NCBI GenBank assembly: GCA_019449655.1
Contig: JAHQXD010000001.1
Span: 610,649-674,648 of the forward strand
Length of the DNA: 64,000 nucleotides
Reading direction: 5' to 3'
Origin: Ferrigenium straubiae
GTDB taxonomy: Bacteria; Pseudomonadota; Gammaproteobacteria; Burkholderiales; Gallionellaceae
How positions within the stretch are numbered: the first letter of the stretch is position 1; each line of letters starts with the position of its first letter. The notes below the pieces were generated by a model. That model was not told the origin of the DNA, searched no databases, and was given only the letters and a program-made list of their open reading frames with translations. Of this stretch, positions 54,401 to 64,000 are shown one piece after another. The position numbers were made by a program, and so were the translations under genes.

Positions 54401-57400
54401 TGCGTTATCCACGACGTAGGTATCGTCGCCCGCCCCGCCCTGCATGGTATCCGCGCCGGCTCCACCATCCAGCAGGTCGTTCCCGCCATTGGCGATCAAG
54501 GTGTCGTTGCCGTCCAACCCAAGCAGGACGTTCGCCGCGTCGTTGCCGATCATCAGGTTGTCCAGCGCGTTGCCCGTACCATCGATGGCATCGGTATTGG
54601 TAAGAACCAGATTCTCGACGTTGTCGGTCAGCGTGTAGGAAATGCCGGACAGCACTGTGTCAATACCGGAATCGAGGCCTTCGCTGACGAGGTCGCCAAT
54701 GTTGTCCACCACATAGGTGTCGTCACCAAGCCCACCCGACATCGTGTCCGCGCCCAGCCCGCCGTCCAGCCAGTCATTCCCGCCGTTGGCGATCAAGGTA
54801 TCGTTGCCATCCAGGCCGGACAGGACATTTGCCGCGTCGTTGCCGATGATGATGTTGTCCAACCCGTTGCCGGTGCCGTTGATAGCATCAGTGCCGGTGA
54901 GAATCAGGTTTTCTACGTTGTCGGTCAGTGTGTAGGTGATGCCGGATTCGGCGGTATCGATGCCAGAGTTGATAGCTTCGATAACAAGGTCGCCGGAGCT
55001 TTCCACGACATAAGTGTCGTCGCCCGAACCGCCCAGCATCGTGTCCGCCCCGAGCCCGCCGTCCAGCCGGTCATCCCCGCCGTTGGCGATCAAGGTGTCG
55101 TTGCCGCCCAGGCCGGACAGGATGTTTGCCGCATCGTTGCCGACGATCAGGTTGTCCAGTTCGTTGCCGGTGCCGTTGATGGCATCGGCGCCAGTGAGAA
55201 TCAGGTTTTCGACATTATCGGTCAGCGTGTAGGTGATGCTGGATTCGACGGTGTCGATGCCGGAGTCAGCCGCCTCAGTAACGAGGTCGCCTGAACTTTC
55301 CACGACATAAGTATCATCGCCTGATCCGCCCTGCATGATGTCTGCGCCGGCACCCCCATCGAGCAGGTCGTTCCCGCCATTGGCGATCAGGGTGTCGTTG
55401 CCATCCAACCCAAGCAGGACGTTCGCCGCGTCGTTGCCGATCATCAGGTTGTCCAGCGCGTTGCCCGTGCCATCGATGGAATCTGCGCCGGTGAGAACCA
55501 GATTCTCGACGTTGTCCGACAGGCCGTAGCTCACCGACGCAAGCACAGTGTCGGTTCCTTCGCCCGGATTCTCCGCGACGATATCAGCCACATTGTCAAC
55601 GATGTAGGTGTCGTCGCCTGCGCCTCCGGCCATCGCGTCCGCACCCAGGCCGCCGTCCAGCACGTTATTGCCCGCGTTGCCGCTCAGCACATTATCGAGC
55701 GCATTGCCGGTGCCGTTGAAATTGCCCGTCCCGGTCAACGTCAGGCCCTCGACGTTGCCGCCCAGCGTGTAGTCGAAACCGACCTCCACCGTATCGAAGC
55801 CGGCGCTGGCCTCCTCGACAACTACATCGCCCGCATCGTCCACCACATAGGTATCGTTGCCCGCGCCGCCCGCCATCGTGTCTGCACCAAGGCCGCCGTC
55901 GATGCGGTTGTTGCCGCTGTTCCCCGTGATTACGTTGTCGAGCTCATTGCCGGTTCCATTGATGTCCAGGCTACCGGTCAGCACCATGTTCTCGATTTCG
56001 GCCGCCAGGGTATAAGTGACGCTGGACCTCACCGTGTCGATGCCGGCACCCTCGTCCTCCAGAATCCTGTCGCCGGCATTATCCACGATGTAGGTGTCGT
56101 CGCCCGCGCCGCCCAGCATCGCGTCCGCGCCCAAACCGCCGTCCAGCACGTTGTTGCCCGCATTGCCGGTCAACATATTGCTCAGCGCATTGCCCGTGCC
56201 ATTGATATTGCCCGTCCCGGTCAGCAACAGACTCTCGACGTTGTCGCCCAGTGTATAGTCGAAACCGACCTGCACCGTATCGAAGCCTGCGTTGGCCTCT
56301 TCCACGACCACGTCGCCCGCATCGTCCACCAAATAGACATCGTTGCCCGCGCCGCCCTGCATGGTGTCGGCGCCCGCGCCGCCGTCGATGCGGTTGTTGC
56401 CGGCATTGCCGGTGATGACGTTGTTCAGCGCATTGCCGGTGCCGCCGATGTTGCCCGAGCCGGTCAGCACCAGATTCTCGACGTTCGCCGTCAACTTGTA
56501 GCCGATGCTGGAGAGCACCGTATCGTTGCCCGCATTCGGGTTTTCGATCACGATGTCGCCGGTGCTGTCCACCACGTAGGTGTCGTCGCCGCGCCCGCCG
56601 CTCAGCGTGTCTGCGCCGTATCCCCCGTCCAGCAGGTTATTGCCGTTATTGCCGGTGATGACATTGTCCAGTGCATTGCCCGTCCCGTGCAGGTTCGCGC
56701 TGCCGGTCAGCGTAAGGTTTTCGACGTTGTTGGTGAGCGTATAGCTGATGCCCGCATGGACGGAATCGTTGCCCTCGTTCAAATTCTCGATCACCAGATC
56801 GCCCGCGTTGTCCACGACATAGGTATCGTCGCCAGCGCCGCCGATCATCGTATCCCCGCCCACGCCGCCATCCAGCAGGTTGTTGAGCGCATTGCCAACC
56901 ATGGTATCGTTGCCCGGCGTGCCCAGGATCGTGCTACTGCCGCCGTCTGCAGTCAGCGTACTGTCGGCAGCCTTGGTCGCCAGCGCCGCCACGTCCCACA
57001 CCGTGCCGTCGGCAAATTCCACCCGTTCAACCTTGCCCGCATCGCTGGCGAACCAGTCCAGCACGGTGATCTTGTCGGTCGTTCCCTTGATGCTGAGATA
57101 CAGGTTGTCGGCATCGCGCGTCACCTTCACGTCCGCCGGATTCACATCTGCCGCGACCTTGATGGTGTCGATATTGCCGGCCGCCGTATCGTACTCATAG
57201 ACATAATCCTGCCCCGCGCCGCGCCCGAACAGATAGGTATCGTTCCCGCTTCCGCCTTGCAGGTAATCGTTGCCCGCCAATCCCGCCAGCGTATCGTTCC
57301 CGCCAAAGGCCTCGATGAAATCGTCCCCGGCAGTTCCTACCAGGAAGTCGTCGCCTTCGGTCGGGATCGACAGCAGTGCCGCATGTTCGGACACATCCCA

Positions 57401-60400
57401 CGTTACCCCGTCGGCAAACACCAATTGCTCGATCCTGTTCGCCTCGCCCGCAAACCAGTTCGCCAGCGTCAACTTATCGGTAGTGCCGTTGATGCTGATG
57501 TAGAGATTGTCCACATCGCGTGTGATCTTCACGTCAGCCGCCGAGATGCCCGCGCCCAGCCTGACGATGTCAACATTGCCTGCCGCCGCATCGTAATCGC
57601 TGATCGTATCCTGCCCGGCGCCGCGCCCGAACATATAGGTGTCGTTGCCGCTGCCGCCGTCCAGCGAGTCGTTGCCCGCACCGCCGATCAGGATGTCGTC
57701 GCCCGCGCCGCCGAACAGCGCATCGTCCTGCGCGCCCCCGTCGAGCAGGTCGTTGCCGTCACCGCCGTCCAGCCGGTCGTAACCTTCCATCCCGGCCAGT
57801 TCGTCGTTGCCCGCGCCGCCGAACAGCGCGTCGTTGCCGGTGCCGCCGTAGACCTGGTCGTCGCCCGCGTCGCCGGACAGGACGTTGTTGCCGTCGCCGC
57901 CCGCGACCAGGTCGTTGCCGTCGCCGCCGAAGATGACGTCGTTGCCGCCTTCGCCGAACAGCGCATCGTGGCCGTCGCCGCCCAGCACCACGTCGTTGCC
58001 CAGCCCGGCGAACACCACGTCGTCGCCCTCTGCGCCGATAACGAGGTCATTGCCGCCGCCCGCGTAGACGATGTCGTTGCCCGCCCCCGCGTCGATCACG
58101 TCGTTGCCGATGTCGGAGAACACTACGTCGTCGCCTTCCAGTGCCTCGATGATGGTGTTGCCGTTGTTGCCCAGCAGCAGGTCTTTGCCGGGGGTGCCGG
58201 TGATGGTTTCGAGCGGGGCGAACGGCGGCTTGACCGCAACGGTGGTAGTGCCGTCCGCGTTATGCACGAGCACTTCGTCGCTGTATTGCAGGGTGACGTC
58301 GGCCATGTTGAGCGTGCTGCCGTCCGCCTTAGTGACCTGGCCGATGCCGTGCACGGTCTGGCCGTTGATGACCTGGAATTGGCCGTTGCTCGCCAGGTTC
58401 ACGGAGGCGATGCCCAATTCGTCCAGCGTTTTGAATTCGCCCGCATCGGTGATGCCGTCCTGGTCGGCGTCCTGCCATACGCCGAACTTGCCCCACTGTG
58501 CATCGAGCGCGGAGAAGAAACCGTCGTTGTTGGTGTCGAACGCAGCAAGCCCTTCCAGATCGGTCTGCGCATCGGGCTGGTAGCCCGCAAAGCTGATCTC
58601 GCTGCCGTTGTCGATGAGACCGTTGCCGTCGGCGTCGAAGGCGAGCAGGCCGTCACCCGGCGCCACCCAGGCCATGCGGTGTTTCCAGCCGTCGTTGTTG
58701 ATGTCGAAGAAGACGTTGGAGTCGTCCACGTTGGTGAACTGGAAGCCGTTGCCGTCCAGGTCTATCGAGATGGGCTTGCCGCCCCCGCCGCTGCCCAGGT
58801 TGGGGTTGTAGGCGCCGGTGTGGACGGTGTCGACCTGAATGGTAGCGCTGGCACCCTGCGGGTCAGTCACGCGGACGGTGAACGGGTCGGCCTGCGTCGA
58901 GTATGTATCGACATAGGAATCGCGCCCCCTATATCGCTGTCCATCCGGTTCGGTGCCCGGTGTGTTCGGGCCGGACCAGTTGACGTAGCCGATATTGCCG
59001 CTGGCATCGACGGTGCCCTCGCCCTTCTGCGCCTGTGCGGACACATCGAAGGTTAACGACCCGGTAGGATCGTCGATGTCACTGACGATGACGGTGGCCT
59101 TGTTGGGGCCGTCCGTGTCCTCCCATTTGACGATGGTGTTGTGCGCGCCATAAGTATCGGTCCATGCGTCGTAGCCGTAGTACGGCTCATAGTGCGGCAC
59201 ACCGAGGCCGGTCAACATGCGATCGCCATCGCGCCAGCGAAAGCTGCCGACGTAACCATAGATCGGCCGTAGATGCTGGTCGAGCGTCACTGTCGGCGCG
59301 TCGTTGACGTTTTGCAGGGTGATATCCACCGAGGCGGTGGCAGTTTGCCCGGTGACGGCCTTGATGCTGTAGTCAAACTGCGCCGCGCCGAAGTAGTTCG
59401 CATCCGGGGTGTAGTGCACAAACCCGTTCCCATCCAGAAAACCGCTCCCGTGCGTGAAACCGGACACCCCCGTGATGCTCAAATTGCTGCCCGACAATCC
59501 CGCCAGCGTATCGTTGGCCAGGAGGTCGGCGGCGCTGATGATGAGTTCGGTGTCTTCATAGCTGGTGACGCCGTCGCGGTTGGCCTGGATGGCGCTCCTG
59601 TCGTCGATGCGGGTGGCGAGGAGGCTGATCTGGCCGTTGCTGGTCTGGACGATGATGCCTTCGGGGACGGTGTAGGTGATGGTGCCTTCGGTGTCGGCGA
59701 CGAGGTCGGGGCTGGAGAGTTCGCTGACCTGGCCGTTGCGCTCGAAGGTGCCCATGGCGTAGTTGAGCGAGGTGATGCCGAGCTGGGCGAGGGTCCTGGT
59801 TTCGCCTGCGTCCGCCGCGCCGTTGCCGTTGGCGTCCTGCCAGACCTTGAGTTCGTTCCACACGGGGTCGAGGGCGCTGAGGCTGCCGTCGTAGTTGCTG
59901 TCGATCCAGCGCATGCCGTTGAGGCCGCGCCCGGATAGCGCCACGGTCGAGTTGCTGAAGAGTTCCTTGCCGCCGTCGATCTGGCCGTTTAGGTTGCGGT
60001 CGAGGAAGAGGAAGCCGTCGCTGTTGTTGAGCCATGCGGTGTTCTTGAGGTAGCCCGAGTCGTCCACGTTGAAGGCGACGGTCCTGGCCGCACCCGTGGT
60101 CTGGACGCCGTCGCCGTTGAGGTCGAGGGCGACGGGGCGGAAGGTTTGTGTCGTGGCCCCGGCGGCTGGAGAGGGTGCGAGCAATCCCGCCCTGCCCGCC
60201 CTCTCTTCTTCGGTAAGCCCCGCCATCGGGTCGCCCGCCTGCGTCTGCAATGCGGCGGTCTCGACTTCCCACATCGGGGCGATGGCGCCGCGCTCCAGTG
60301 CGACGCGGATCATGCGTTCGGAGAGCGACTGGCTGGCCTGCACGGAGCCCGCCGGGGCGTTGTAGGGGCGGCCGGTGAGGTCGTAGAGGACGCCGGGGTT

Positions 60401-62257
60401 GCGCTGTTCGCCGGTGAGCGGGTCGATGTCGGTGATGCCGTAGCCGGTGTAGTTGCGGTAGGTGAGCGAGGGCATGCGGTTGGCGACGATGCCGATGGCG
60501 CTGCCGGGGTTGACCCTTTGTTGTTCGGCAACGAGCTGGTCGAGGTAGGTGAGGACGCTGTTGTAGGTCTGTGTGGCGGTCTCGAGTCCGCCGTATGCGC
60601 CGGTGGCGTTGGCGACGGCGTTGAAGCCGCTCCATGTTGCGGATGCGTTGCCCCAGGCTTCGGGCGGGGCGTCGCTGCCGCCGAAGAGTGATCTGACCAT
60701 CTGGAAGGCGTAGTAGGCGTAGGCGATGGGGGCGGCGGGGGTCATGGAGATGACAGACATTGCCGCGCCGACTTCGTCGCCTTTGGAGATGGCGTTGACG
60801 AGGTTGAGGACGCCGATGACACTGGGGCCGTAGGTGCCCGGTGTGCCGCTGAGGGTGTTGCTAAAGTTGTTCACCGAGTTGCTGACCTCTGCCACCCCCC
60901 CTGAAAAGCTTATGTAGGCTTGGACGCCAGCGCCCAACGCCTGCGCCCCTGCCGTGATGGCGCCCATGGTGTCGCCGCGCTTGAGTGCGGCATCGAGACT
61001 CATGATGCTCAATATGCCGCTGCCGACGCTGGCGGCTCCGGAGAGGTTGTAGTTGGGTGCGCCGCCATTTAGTGTATTGAGTGTGTTCGCCAAGCGCAGG
61101 CCGGAGGCCACTACCGGCAGGGGCTCGCCGGATTGGATGGCCTTGACCAAGGAGAGGGCGTCGATTAATGGAGGGGCATAGGTCTGAATCGCATTGCCGA
61201 TTGGTGTCAATGCATTCAAGAGCGCTTGTGCGCCATTGGGTGCGTTTAGAGATGTGCCATTATCACTAACGTGATAAACAGCCTTGGCATTACCTCCTGT
61301 AGCAATCTCCAAATTTAATATAGGGGTGCCGTTTCCATCGGTGACAACATTGCCATTGCTATCGATCAACGTTGACAACATATTGCCTTGCCCATCGTCG
61401 ATGGCAAATGGGTCGAGCCTAGGGAAAACAACGCCCGGTGATGGCACAGTTTGCGAATCGGGTGCAACCTCGTAACTGCCATTCTGGATGGCTTGGTCGA
61501 TGCCGTCCATATCATGTAGCTTCACGCCCGTCACCAGTTTTCCAAGCACAAAACCCAGCAAAGGATTACTCGCCAGTATGGTTGACATGACATTAAAAAC
61601 GCCTGAGGCTGTGCTGTTTTCCAGTGTCACAGTACATTGGCGAGTTCCCTCAATGTTGGGACCGGCTGATCCAACTATTCCACCGCCAAATGGACCGACA
61701 CCAGCGGTATTGCAGGAGATGAAGTTCGTGCCGCCAACAGGAGTAATATTCTGACTCGCCAAATACTGTGTATAGCCAGTAGACCTAATAATTGCCCCCG
61801 CACCTATGCCGTCGTATCCCACACCGTCCCATCCAAAGGTGTAAGTAAACATTTGGACGAATCCTTCGGCAAAGGAGTGCCCAGAGGCCGAGATGGAATA
61901 ACCTGCGTATTGCGGGTTGTTTTTTACGATGTTGTCTATTTTCGCAGCAAAGTCCAAACCATCCTTGAACTGCTGCGCACCAGCATCCCATCCGGTGACA
62001 GCCGAACTCCACGAGGCCACGTCTTTGCCATCGTTGGTGCCAGCCACAGCCACAAATATTCGTTTATCGCCGGGGTCAGAACTGATGTAAGCGCGCGCCT
62101 GAAAACCGTTAGACTCATTGGGTATCAGGTCAATGCCAGTTGTCGGGTCTCTCAACGGCACCCACCCCGGCGGCGGCGTACTTCCATAAGCCGCTACCGC
62201 CATGGTGCTCCCGGTTTGAACGAGTTGTTGATCTTGCAGACTTACAAATGTGGCCAT
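51413..62257 (-). CDS. Giant type I-secreted RTX protein with N-terminal hydrolase-like domain
   Basis: 3614 residues, with an AGGGGAG ribosome site. Residues 1-230 resemble a class 3 lipase fold ([20 protein letters not shown]; nucleophile region [11 protein letters not shown], where the last Gly of GxSxG is Ala). An Ala/Gly-rich part follows to about 650. Near 709 and 1162 are EF-hand-like [10 protein letters not shown] and DLDGNGFQF blocks; a cadherin-like segment is near 920-970. Dense GGxGxDxLx nonapeptides lie near 1352-1550, then two [16 protein letters not shown] domains, then 17 long repeats each ending in VENLxLTG to about 3350. The C-terminus ([20 protein letters not shown]) looks like a type I secretion signal. 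No transporter genes are in the window. Calcium should fold it outside the cell. Confidence 0.9.
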   Translation of the reverse strand: MATFVSLQDQQLVQTGSTMAVAAYGSTPPPGWVPLRDPTTGIDLIPNESNGFQARAYISSDPGDKRIFVAVAGTNDGKDVASWSSAVTGWDAGAQQFKDGLDFAAKIDNIVKNNPQYAGYSISASGHSFAEGFVQMFTYTFGWDGVGYDGIGAGAIIRSTGYTQYLASQNITPVGGTNFISCNTAGVGPFGGGIVGSAGPNIEGTRQCTVTLENSTASGVFNVMSTILASNPLLGFVLGKLVTGVKLHDMDGIDQAIQNGSYEVAPDSQTVPSPGVVFPRLDPFAIDDGQGNMLSTLIDSNGNVVTDGNGTPILNLEIATGGNAKAVYHVSDNGTSLNAPNGAQALLNALTPIGNAIQTYAPPLIDALSLVKAIQSGEPLPVVASGLRLANTLNTLNGGAPNYNLSGAASVGSGILSIMSLDAALKRGDTMGAITAGAQALGAGVQAYISFSGGVAEVSNSVNNFSNTLSGTPGTYGPSVIGVLNLVNAISKGDEVGAAMSVISMTPAAPIAYAYYAFQMVRSLFGGSDAPPEAWGNASATWSGFNAVANATGAYGGLETATQTYNSVLTYLDQLVAEQQRVNPGSAIGIVANRMPSLTYRNYTGYGITDIDPLTGEQRNPGVLYDLTGRPYNAPAGSVQASQSLSERMIRVALERGAIAPMWEVETAALQTQAGDPMAGLTEEERAGRAGLLAPSPAAGATTQTFRPVALDLNGDGVQTTGAARTVAFNVDDSGYLKNTAWLNNSDGFLFLDRNLNGQIDGGKELFSNSTVALSGRGLNGMRWIDSNYDGSLSALDPVWNELKVWQDANGNGAADAGETRTLAQLGITSLNYAMGTFERNGQVSELSSPDLVADTEGTITYTVPEGIIVQTSNGQISLLATRIDDRSAIQANRDGVTSYEDTELIISAADLLANDTLAGLSGSNLSITGVSGFTHGSGFLDGNGFVHYTPDANYFGAAQFDYSIKAVTGQTATASVDITLQNVNDAPTVTLDQHLRPIYGYVGSFRWRDGDRMLTGLGVPHYEPYYGYDAWTDTYGAHNTIVKWEDTDGPNKATVIVSDIDDPTGSLTFDVSAQAQKGEGTVDASGNIGYVNWSGPNTPGTEPDGQRYRGRDSYVDTYSTQADPFTVRVTDPQGASATIQVDTVHTGAYNPNLGSGGGGKPISIDLDGNGFQFTNVDDSNVFFDINNDGWKHRMAWVAPGDGLLAFDADGNGLIDNGSEISFAGYQPDAQTDLEGLAAFDTNNDGFFSALDAQWGKFGVWQDADQDGITDAGEFKTLDELGIASVNLASNGQFQVINGQTVHGIGQVTKADGSTLNMADVTLQYSDEVLVHNADGTTTVAVKPPFAPLETITGTPGKDLLLGNNGNTIIEALEGDDVVFSDIGNDVIDAGAGNDIVYAGGGNDLVIGAEGDDVVFAGLGNDVVLGGDGHDALFGEGGNDVIFGGDGNDLVAGGDGNNVLSGDAGDDQVYGGTGNDALFGGAGNDELAGMEGYDRLDGGDGNDLLDGGAQDDALFGGAGDDILIGGAGNDSLDGGSGNDTYMFGRGAGQDTISDYDAAAGNVDIVRLGAGISAADVKITRDVDNLYISINGTTDKLTLANWFAGEANRIEQLVFADGVTWDVSEHAALLSIPTEGDDFLVGTAGDDFIEAFGGNDTLAGLAGNDYLQGGSGNDTYLFGRGAGQDYVYEYDTAAGNIDTIKVAADVNPADVKVTRDADNLYLSIKGTTDKITVLDWFASDAGKVERVEFADGTVWDVAALATKAADSTLTADGGSSTILGTPGNDTMVGNALNNLLDGGVGGDTMIGGAGDDTYVVDNAGDLVIENLNEGNDSVHAGISYTLTNNVENLTLTGSANLHGTGNALDNVITGNNGNNLLDGGYGADTLSGGRGDDTYVVDSTGDIVIENPNAGNDTVLSSIGYKLTANVENLVLTGSGNIGGTGNALNNVITGNAGNNRIDGGAGADTMQGGAGNDVYLVDDAGDVVVEEANAGFDTVQVGFDYTLGDNVESLLLTGTGNINGTGNALSNMLTGNAGNNVLDGGLGADAMLGGAGDDTYIVDNAGDRILEDEGAGIDTVRSSVTYTLAAEIENMVLTGSLDINGTGNELDNVITGNSGNNRIDGGLGADTMAGGAGNDTYVVDDAGDVVVEEASAGFDTVEVGFDYTLGGNVEGLTLTGTGNFNGTGNALDNVLSGNAGNNVLDGGLGADAMAGGAGDDTYIVDNVADIVAENPGEGTDTVLASVSYGLSDNVENLVLTGADSIDGTGNALDNLMIGNDAANVLLGLDGNDTLIANGGNDLLDGGAGADIMQGGSGDDTYVVESSGDLVTEAADSGIDTVESSITYTLTDNVENLILTGADAINGTGNELDNLIVGNDAANILSGLGGNDTLIANGGDDRLDGGLGADTMLGGSGDDTYVVESSGDLVIEAINSGIDTAESGITYTLTDNVENLILTGTDAINGTGNGLDNIIIGNDAANVLSGLDGNDTLIANGGNDWLDGGLGADTMSGGLGDDTYVVDNIGDLVSEGLDSGIDTVLSGISYTLTDNVENLVLTNTDAIDGTGNALDNLMIGNDAANVLLGLDGNDTLIANGGNDLLDGGAGADTMQGGAGDDTYVVDNAFDIVMENLNEGIDTILASVSYGLSANVENLTLTGSADIDGTGNELDNIITGNDGANILSGLDGNDTLLANGGNDRLDGGTGSDVMQGGAGDDTYVVESDGDLVIEAAGSGIDTVESGITYTLTDNVENLILTGTDAISGTGNMLDNLIVGNDAANTLYGLDGNDTLIANGGNDLLDGGSGADRMSGGAGDDTYVVDNVGDLVVEDMGAGKDQVFSSISYALTENVENLTLTGTAAIDGTGNALDNVIVGNAANNVLDGAAGADLLIGGAGDDSYIVDNAADVVVENPGEGTDIVFSSVSYGLSANVENLTLTGTADIDGFGNELDNILTGNEGNNRLFGYAGSDTLLGNGGNDLLDGGLGADTMHGGAGDDTYVVDNIGDLVSEDFNAGIDHVLSSITYTLTDNVENLTLTGTENINGTGNELDNVLIGNSGNNILIGLGGNDFLDGGTGADVMIGGTGDDTYVVDSTGDRVVEAGDDDHDDGDHGDDDHDDDDEKSVSSEYPAGGIDTVRSSITYTLGKYVENLVLTGSEAINGTGNDLDNILIGNAAANVLRGKDGNDTLIGNGGADTLIGGEGDDTYYVIDTQSRLIEERKEGIDTVVSSVSYILKDNFENLTLTGTQSLYAIGNELDNVLTGNEGNNILSGGEGNDTLDGGQGIDTLIGGEGDDTYVVDNSGDIIIEGRKGGMDTVRSTVSYTLTDNVENLTLAGTDDINGAGNALDNTIVGNGGANWLSGLDGNDLLQGNAANDILQGGSGNDILRDNGGNNLLDGGEGADNLTGNAGNELFAGGAGNDVIRTGNGADIIVFNRGDGRDTVYGGVGTDNTLSLGGNIRYKDIALSKVDGDLVLEMDDGDQITFKNWYETDANYKSVLNLQVVTEAMEGFDAASSDPLLNQPVQQFDFTAIVNAFDLARGNKSGEGAFRHWSAMNALLDAHLAASDSAAIGGDLAYQYGRNGSLAGIGLAAAQETIGAAQFGVQAQAIRQPALGAEVVRLG
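52280..57000. repeat. Tandem array of about 17 VENLxLTG RTX repeats
   Basis: Within the RTX gene, units of roughly 75-105 codons share the pattern GNALDNxIxGN, [24 protein letters not shown], [24 protein letters not shown]. Counting the terminal VENL/IENM/FENL motif gives 17. Many adjacent units are close to identical at DNA level, so the array can expand or contract by recombination, and short-read assembly of this part is suspect. Confidence 0.85.
52900..52990 (-). repeat. Asp/His-rich low-complexity insertion in one RTX repeat
   Basis: One repeat unit contains [20 protein letters not shown] followed by [10 protein letters not shown], encoded by trinucleotide-like CAT/CGT runs on the plus strand. 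No other unit has it. It adds a dense carboxylate/imidazole patch to an otherwise regular calcium-binding array. Confidence 0.8.
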
Positions 62258-62306
62258 GATTCTCCCCTTAACCTTGTGGATGTTGAGTTATATGGTGCAA
62301 TCAGTG

Positions 62307-63203
62307 CTATTTGGTGTTGCCTTTTCGGCTGTCAAAAAAACTTCGGATCAGGTTATTCATTACATCTTCATTTGGTTTGTTCTGCGCGTTATATGCGGCG
62401 TTCGCGCGCTGCAAGAATCGCTGCGGAAACTCGATGATGTGGATAGGTCGAACATCGTTTCTTTTCAGATGCCCCTTCGTGAATTGATCTAGGTCTCGAG
62501 AATTTTCATAGATCATTTGCACTTTCTCTGGCCCTATATATTGAGGGCACACGCCAGAACCTATATAACTGAGCAAGCCAATACCCGGATCGTATTCCCG
62601 GTCAAATAAGGCTAGGCTCGCTCCACCTTGCCTATACTTGCCATAACGCAATTCACTTCCGCCTGAATTCATCACACTTAGGCGACTGATCTGTTTTTCC
62701 CTTGAGGCTGGAGTAAGCCCCAAGAAACGACCCGATGAGAGCCCGTTCATCAAGTTGTCGCGTACCCTGTCTGTCACCCACGACAAATCAATCCGGTTAT
62801 CGTAGTAAATATCCATCTGGCAGTTCAGCGGCTTCCAGCAGTTGTCTGCCTTACCCCCATAACCGCACATGATTTCGCCTATCGTGGTCATGCGCCATGC
62901 CACTGCATATGCTCCTTTGAGTTCAGGTTCTATCCACTCCTCCGGCATGCGGAAGCGCTCGGCGAATTCTTTGGTGTATGCCCAGATGTATGGGTCTAAA
63001 ACATAGGTGCCACGATTCTGGAAGGTGTAATTGTCGTCGTGGGTTGACTTAAAAACTTTGTCCTCCCATGAACGCTCGCTCCACGGAATTTCCTTGATTT
63101 GTGCCGGGGTGTTTGTTTCCGCATGTGCCAGAACTATTCTGAACGAAAAGCACAATGACAAAATCAAAAAAATAGCCAGATTTATTTTTGTCATCGATTT
63201 CAT
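62307..63203 (-). CDS. Secreted protein of unknown function upstream of the RTX gene
   Basis: 298 residues from the ATG at 63203, chosen for AAGGAG upstream and the signal peptide (INLAIFLILSLCFSFRIVLA) it begins. The mature part is rich in aromatic residues (YVLDPYIWAYTKEFAERFRM; PEEWIEPELKGAYAVAWRM) and has four Cys (MCGYGGKADNCWKPLNC; GVCPQY) that could form disulfides. I do not recognise the family. It ends 49 bases before the RTX gene on the same strand, probably one operon. Its start overlaps the stop of a truncated RTX paralogue as ATGA. A partner, immunity or chaperone-like role for the RTX protein is possible but unproven. Confidence 0.75.
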   Translation of the reverse strand: MKSMTKINLAIFLILSLCFSFRIVLAHAETNTPAQIKEIPWSERSWEDKVFKSTHDDNYTFQNRGTYVLDPYIWAYTKEFAERFRMPEEWIEPELKGAYAVAWRMTTIGEIMCGYGGKADNCWKPLNCQMDIYYDNRIDLSWVTDRVRDNLMNGLSSGRFLGLTPASREKQISRLSVMNSGGSELRYGKYRQGGASLALFDREYDPGIGLLSYIGSGVCPQYIGPEKVQMIYENSRDLDQFTKGHLKRNDVRPIHIIEFPQRFLQRANAAYNAQNKPNEDVMNNLIRSFFDSRKGNTK

Positions 63204-64000
63204 GCTGCTCTCCTTTCGCAGAACCACTCACTATCATTCGCCGCACCAAAGTAGTTCGCGTCCGGCGTGTAGTGCACAAACCCGTTCCCGTCCAGAAAAC
63301 CCGTCCCATGCGTGAAGCCGGAAACACCCGTGAGGCTGAGGTTCTGGCCCGCGAGTCCCGCGAGTGTGTCGTTGGCCAGCAGGTCGGCGGCGCTGATGAT
63401 GAGTTCGGTGTCTTCGTAGCTGGTGACGCCGTCGCGGTTGGCCTGGATGGCGCTCCTGTCGTCGATGCGGGTGGCGAGGAGGCTGATCTGGCCGTTGCTG
63501 GTCTGGACGATGATGCCTTCGGGGACGGTGTAGGTGATGGTGCCTTCGGTGTCGGCGACGAGGTCGGGGCTGGAGAGTTCGCTGACCTGGCCGTTGCGCT
63601 CGAAGGTGCCCATGGCGTAGTTGAGCGAGGTGATGCCGAGCTGGGCGAGGGTCCTGGTTTCGCCTGCGTCCGCCGCGCCGTTGCCGTTGGCGTCCTGCCA
63701 GACCTTGAGTTCGTTCCACACGGGGTCGAGGGCGCTGAGGCTGCCGTCGTAGTTGCTGTCGATCCAGCGCATGCCGTTGAGGCCGCGCCCGGATAGCGCC
63801 ACGGTCGAGTTGCTGAAGAGTTCCTTGCCGCCGTCGATCTGGCCGTTTAGGTTGCGGTCGAGGAAGAGGAAGCCGTCGCTGTTGTTGAGCCATGCGGTGT
63901 TCTTGAGGTAGCCCGAGTCGTCCACGTTGAAGGCGACGGTCCTGGCCGCACCCGTGGTCTGGACGCCGTCGCCGTTGAGGTCGAGGGCGACGGGGCGGAA
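63200..64000 (-). pseudogene. Truncated second RTX paralogue (3' part; continues beyond window)
   Basis: The minus strand encodes [20 protein letters not shown] through [11 protein letters not shown], matching residues of about 705-970 of the complete RTX protein. Over 63378-64000 the DNA matches 59520-60142 with only a couple of differences and no indels (constant offset 3858); 63240-63377 is clearly diverged. After NYFGAA the frame switches to NDSEWFCERRAA and stops, so all RTX repeats and the secretion signal are missing. The upstream part lies outside the window, so this could also be a short secretion-defective variant rather than a dead gene. Confidence 0.8.

Noticed and set aside
51836..55294. 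1152-codon open frame opposite the RTX repeats, and a similar one at 56687-59056
   Set aside because: Periodic translation mirrors the RTX repeats on the other strand, with no start signal or family features.
52280..57000. CRISPR-like appearance of regularly spaced repeats
   Set aside because: The periodicity is that of protein repeats in an open frame; units are about 300 bases, degenerate, and no cas genes are present.

Overview
The window looks like a chromosomal segment of a Gram-negative betaproteobacterium, most plausibly a Nitrosomonadales or Gallionellaceae-like chemolithotroph. This placement is an inference from gene content and style: group 2 capsule exporter, Hox-type NAD-reducing hydrogenase in the order F-U-Y-H-W, a map-glnD pair, a guaB-guaA pair and moderately high GC. 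No 16S rRNA gene is present.

Layout. 1-4816 (minus): a capsule export operon kpsM-kpsT-kpsE-kpsD running into rfbC, which is cut by the window edge. 5451-7019: a DEAD-box RNA helicase. 7098-17987 (minus): two consecutive operons, each headed by a TonB-dependent receptor. The upstream one (15714-17987 receptor, periplasmic protein, membrane iron-sulfur protein, SafE/DsbD-like protein) is followed by the downstream one (10638-12800 receptor, sialidase-fold protein, thioredoxin-like protein, TonB, ExbB, ExbD). Copies of one 17-bp palindrome of consensus TGYGACA-N3-TGYCGCA lie upstream of both receptors, which suggests one shared regulator and one physiological job, probably uptake and redox handling of a metal or metal chelate. 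18206-22756 (plus): a TolC-MacA-MacB type tripartite efflux operon.

22817-33097 holds a glycine-zipper protein, map, glnD, a very large membrane-anchored coiled-coil protein, and a divergent lysine deacetylase / Pat-type acetyltransferase pair. 33220-35789 holds an SDR gene abutting a decayed IS256-family transposase, and a methyltransferase. 35816-40966 (minus) is hoxFUYHW, with a DsbA/FrnE-like gene upstream. 42340-49835 is housekeeping: guaA, guaB, glnB, greB, a CNB-degenerate GGDEF protein, tRNA-Glu, tRNA-Ala and gltX.

49964 to the window end looks like an integrative element inserted at tRNA-Val(CAC): a tyrosine integrase, the remnant of a second integrase, a 3614-residue RTX protein with an N-terminal hydrolase-like domain, a small secreted protein, and the truncated end of a second RTX paralogue that shares about 620 bp of nearly identical sequence with the first.

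Three different short palindromic repeat families occur at coding or operon junctions: an ACGGAT-periodic element in the start of kpsD, a 57-bp in-frame REP-like element inside hoxF, and a GTGAAAY heptamer palindrome between guaB and guaA. All functional calls come from reading motifs and context; no database search was run.
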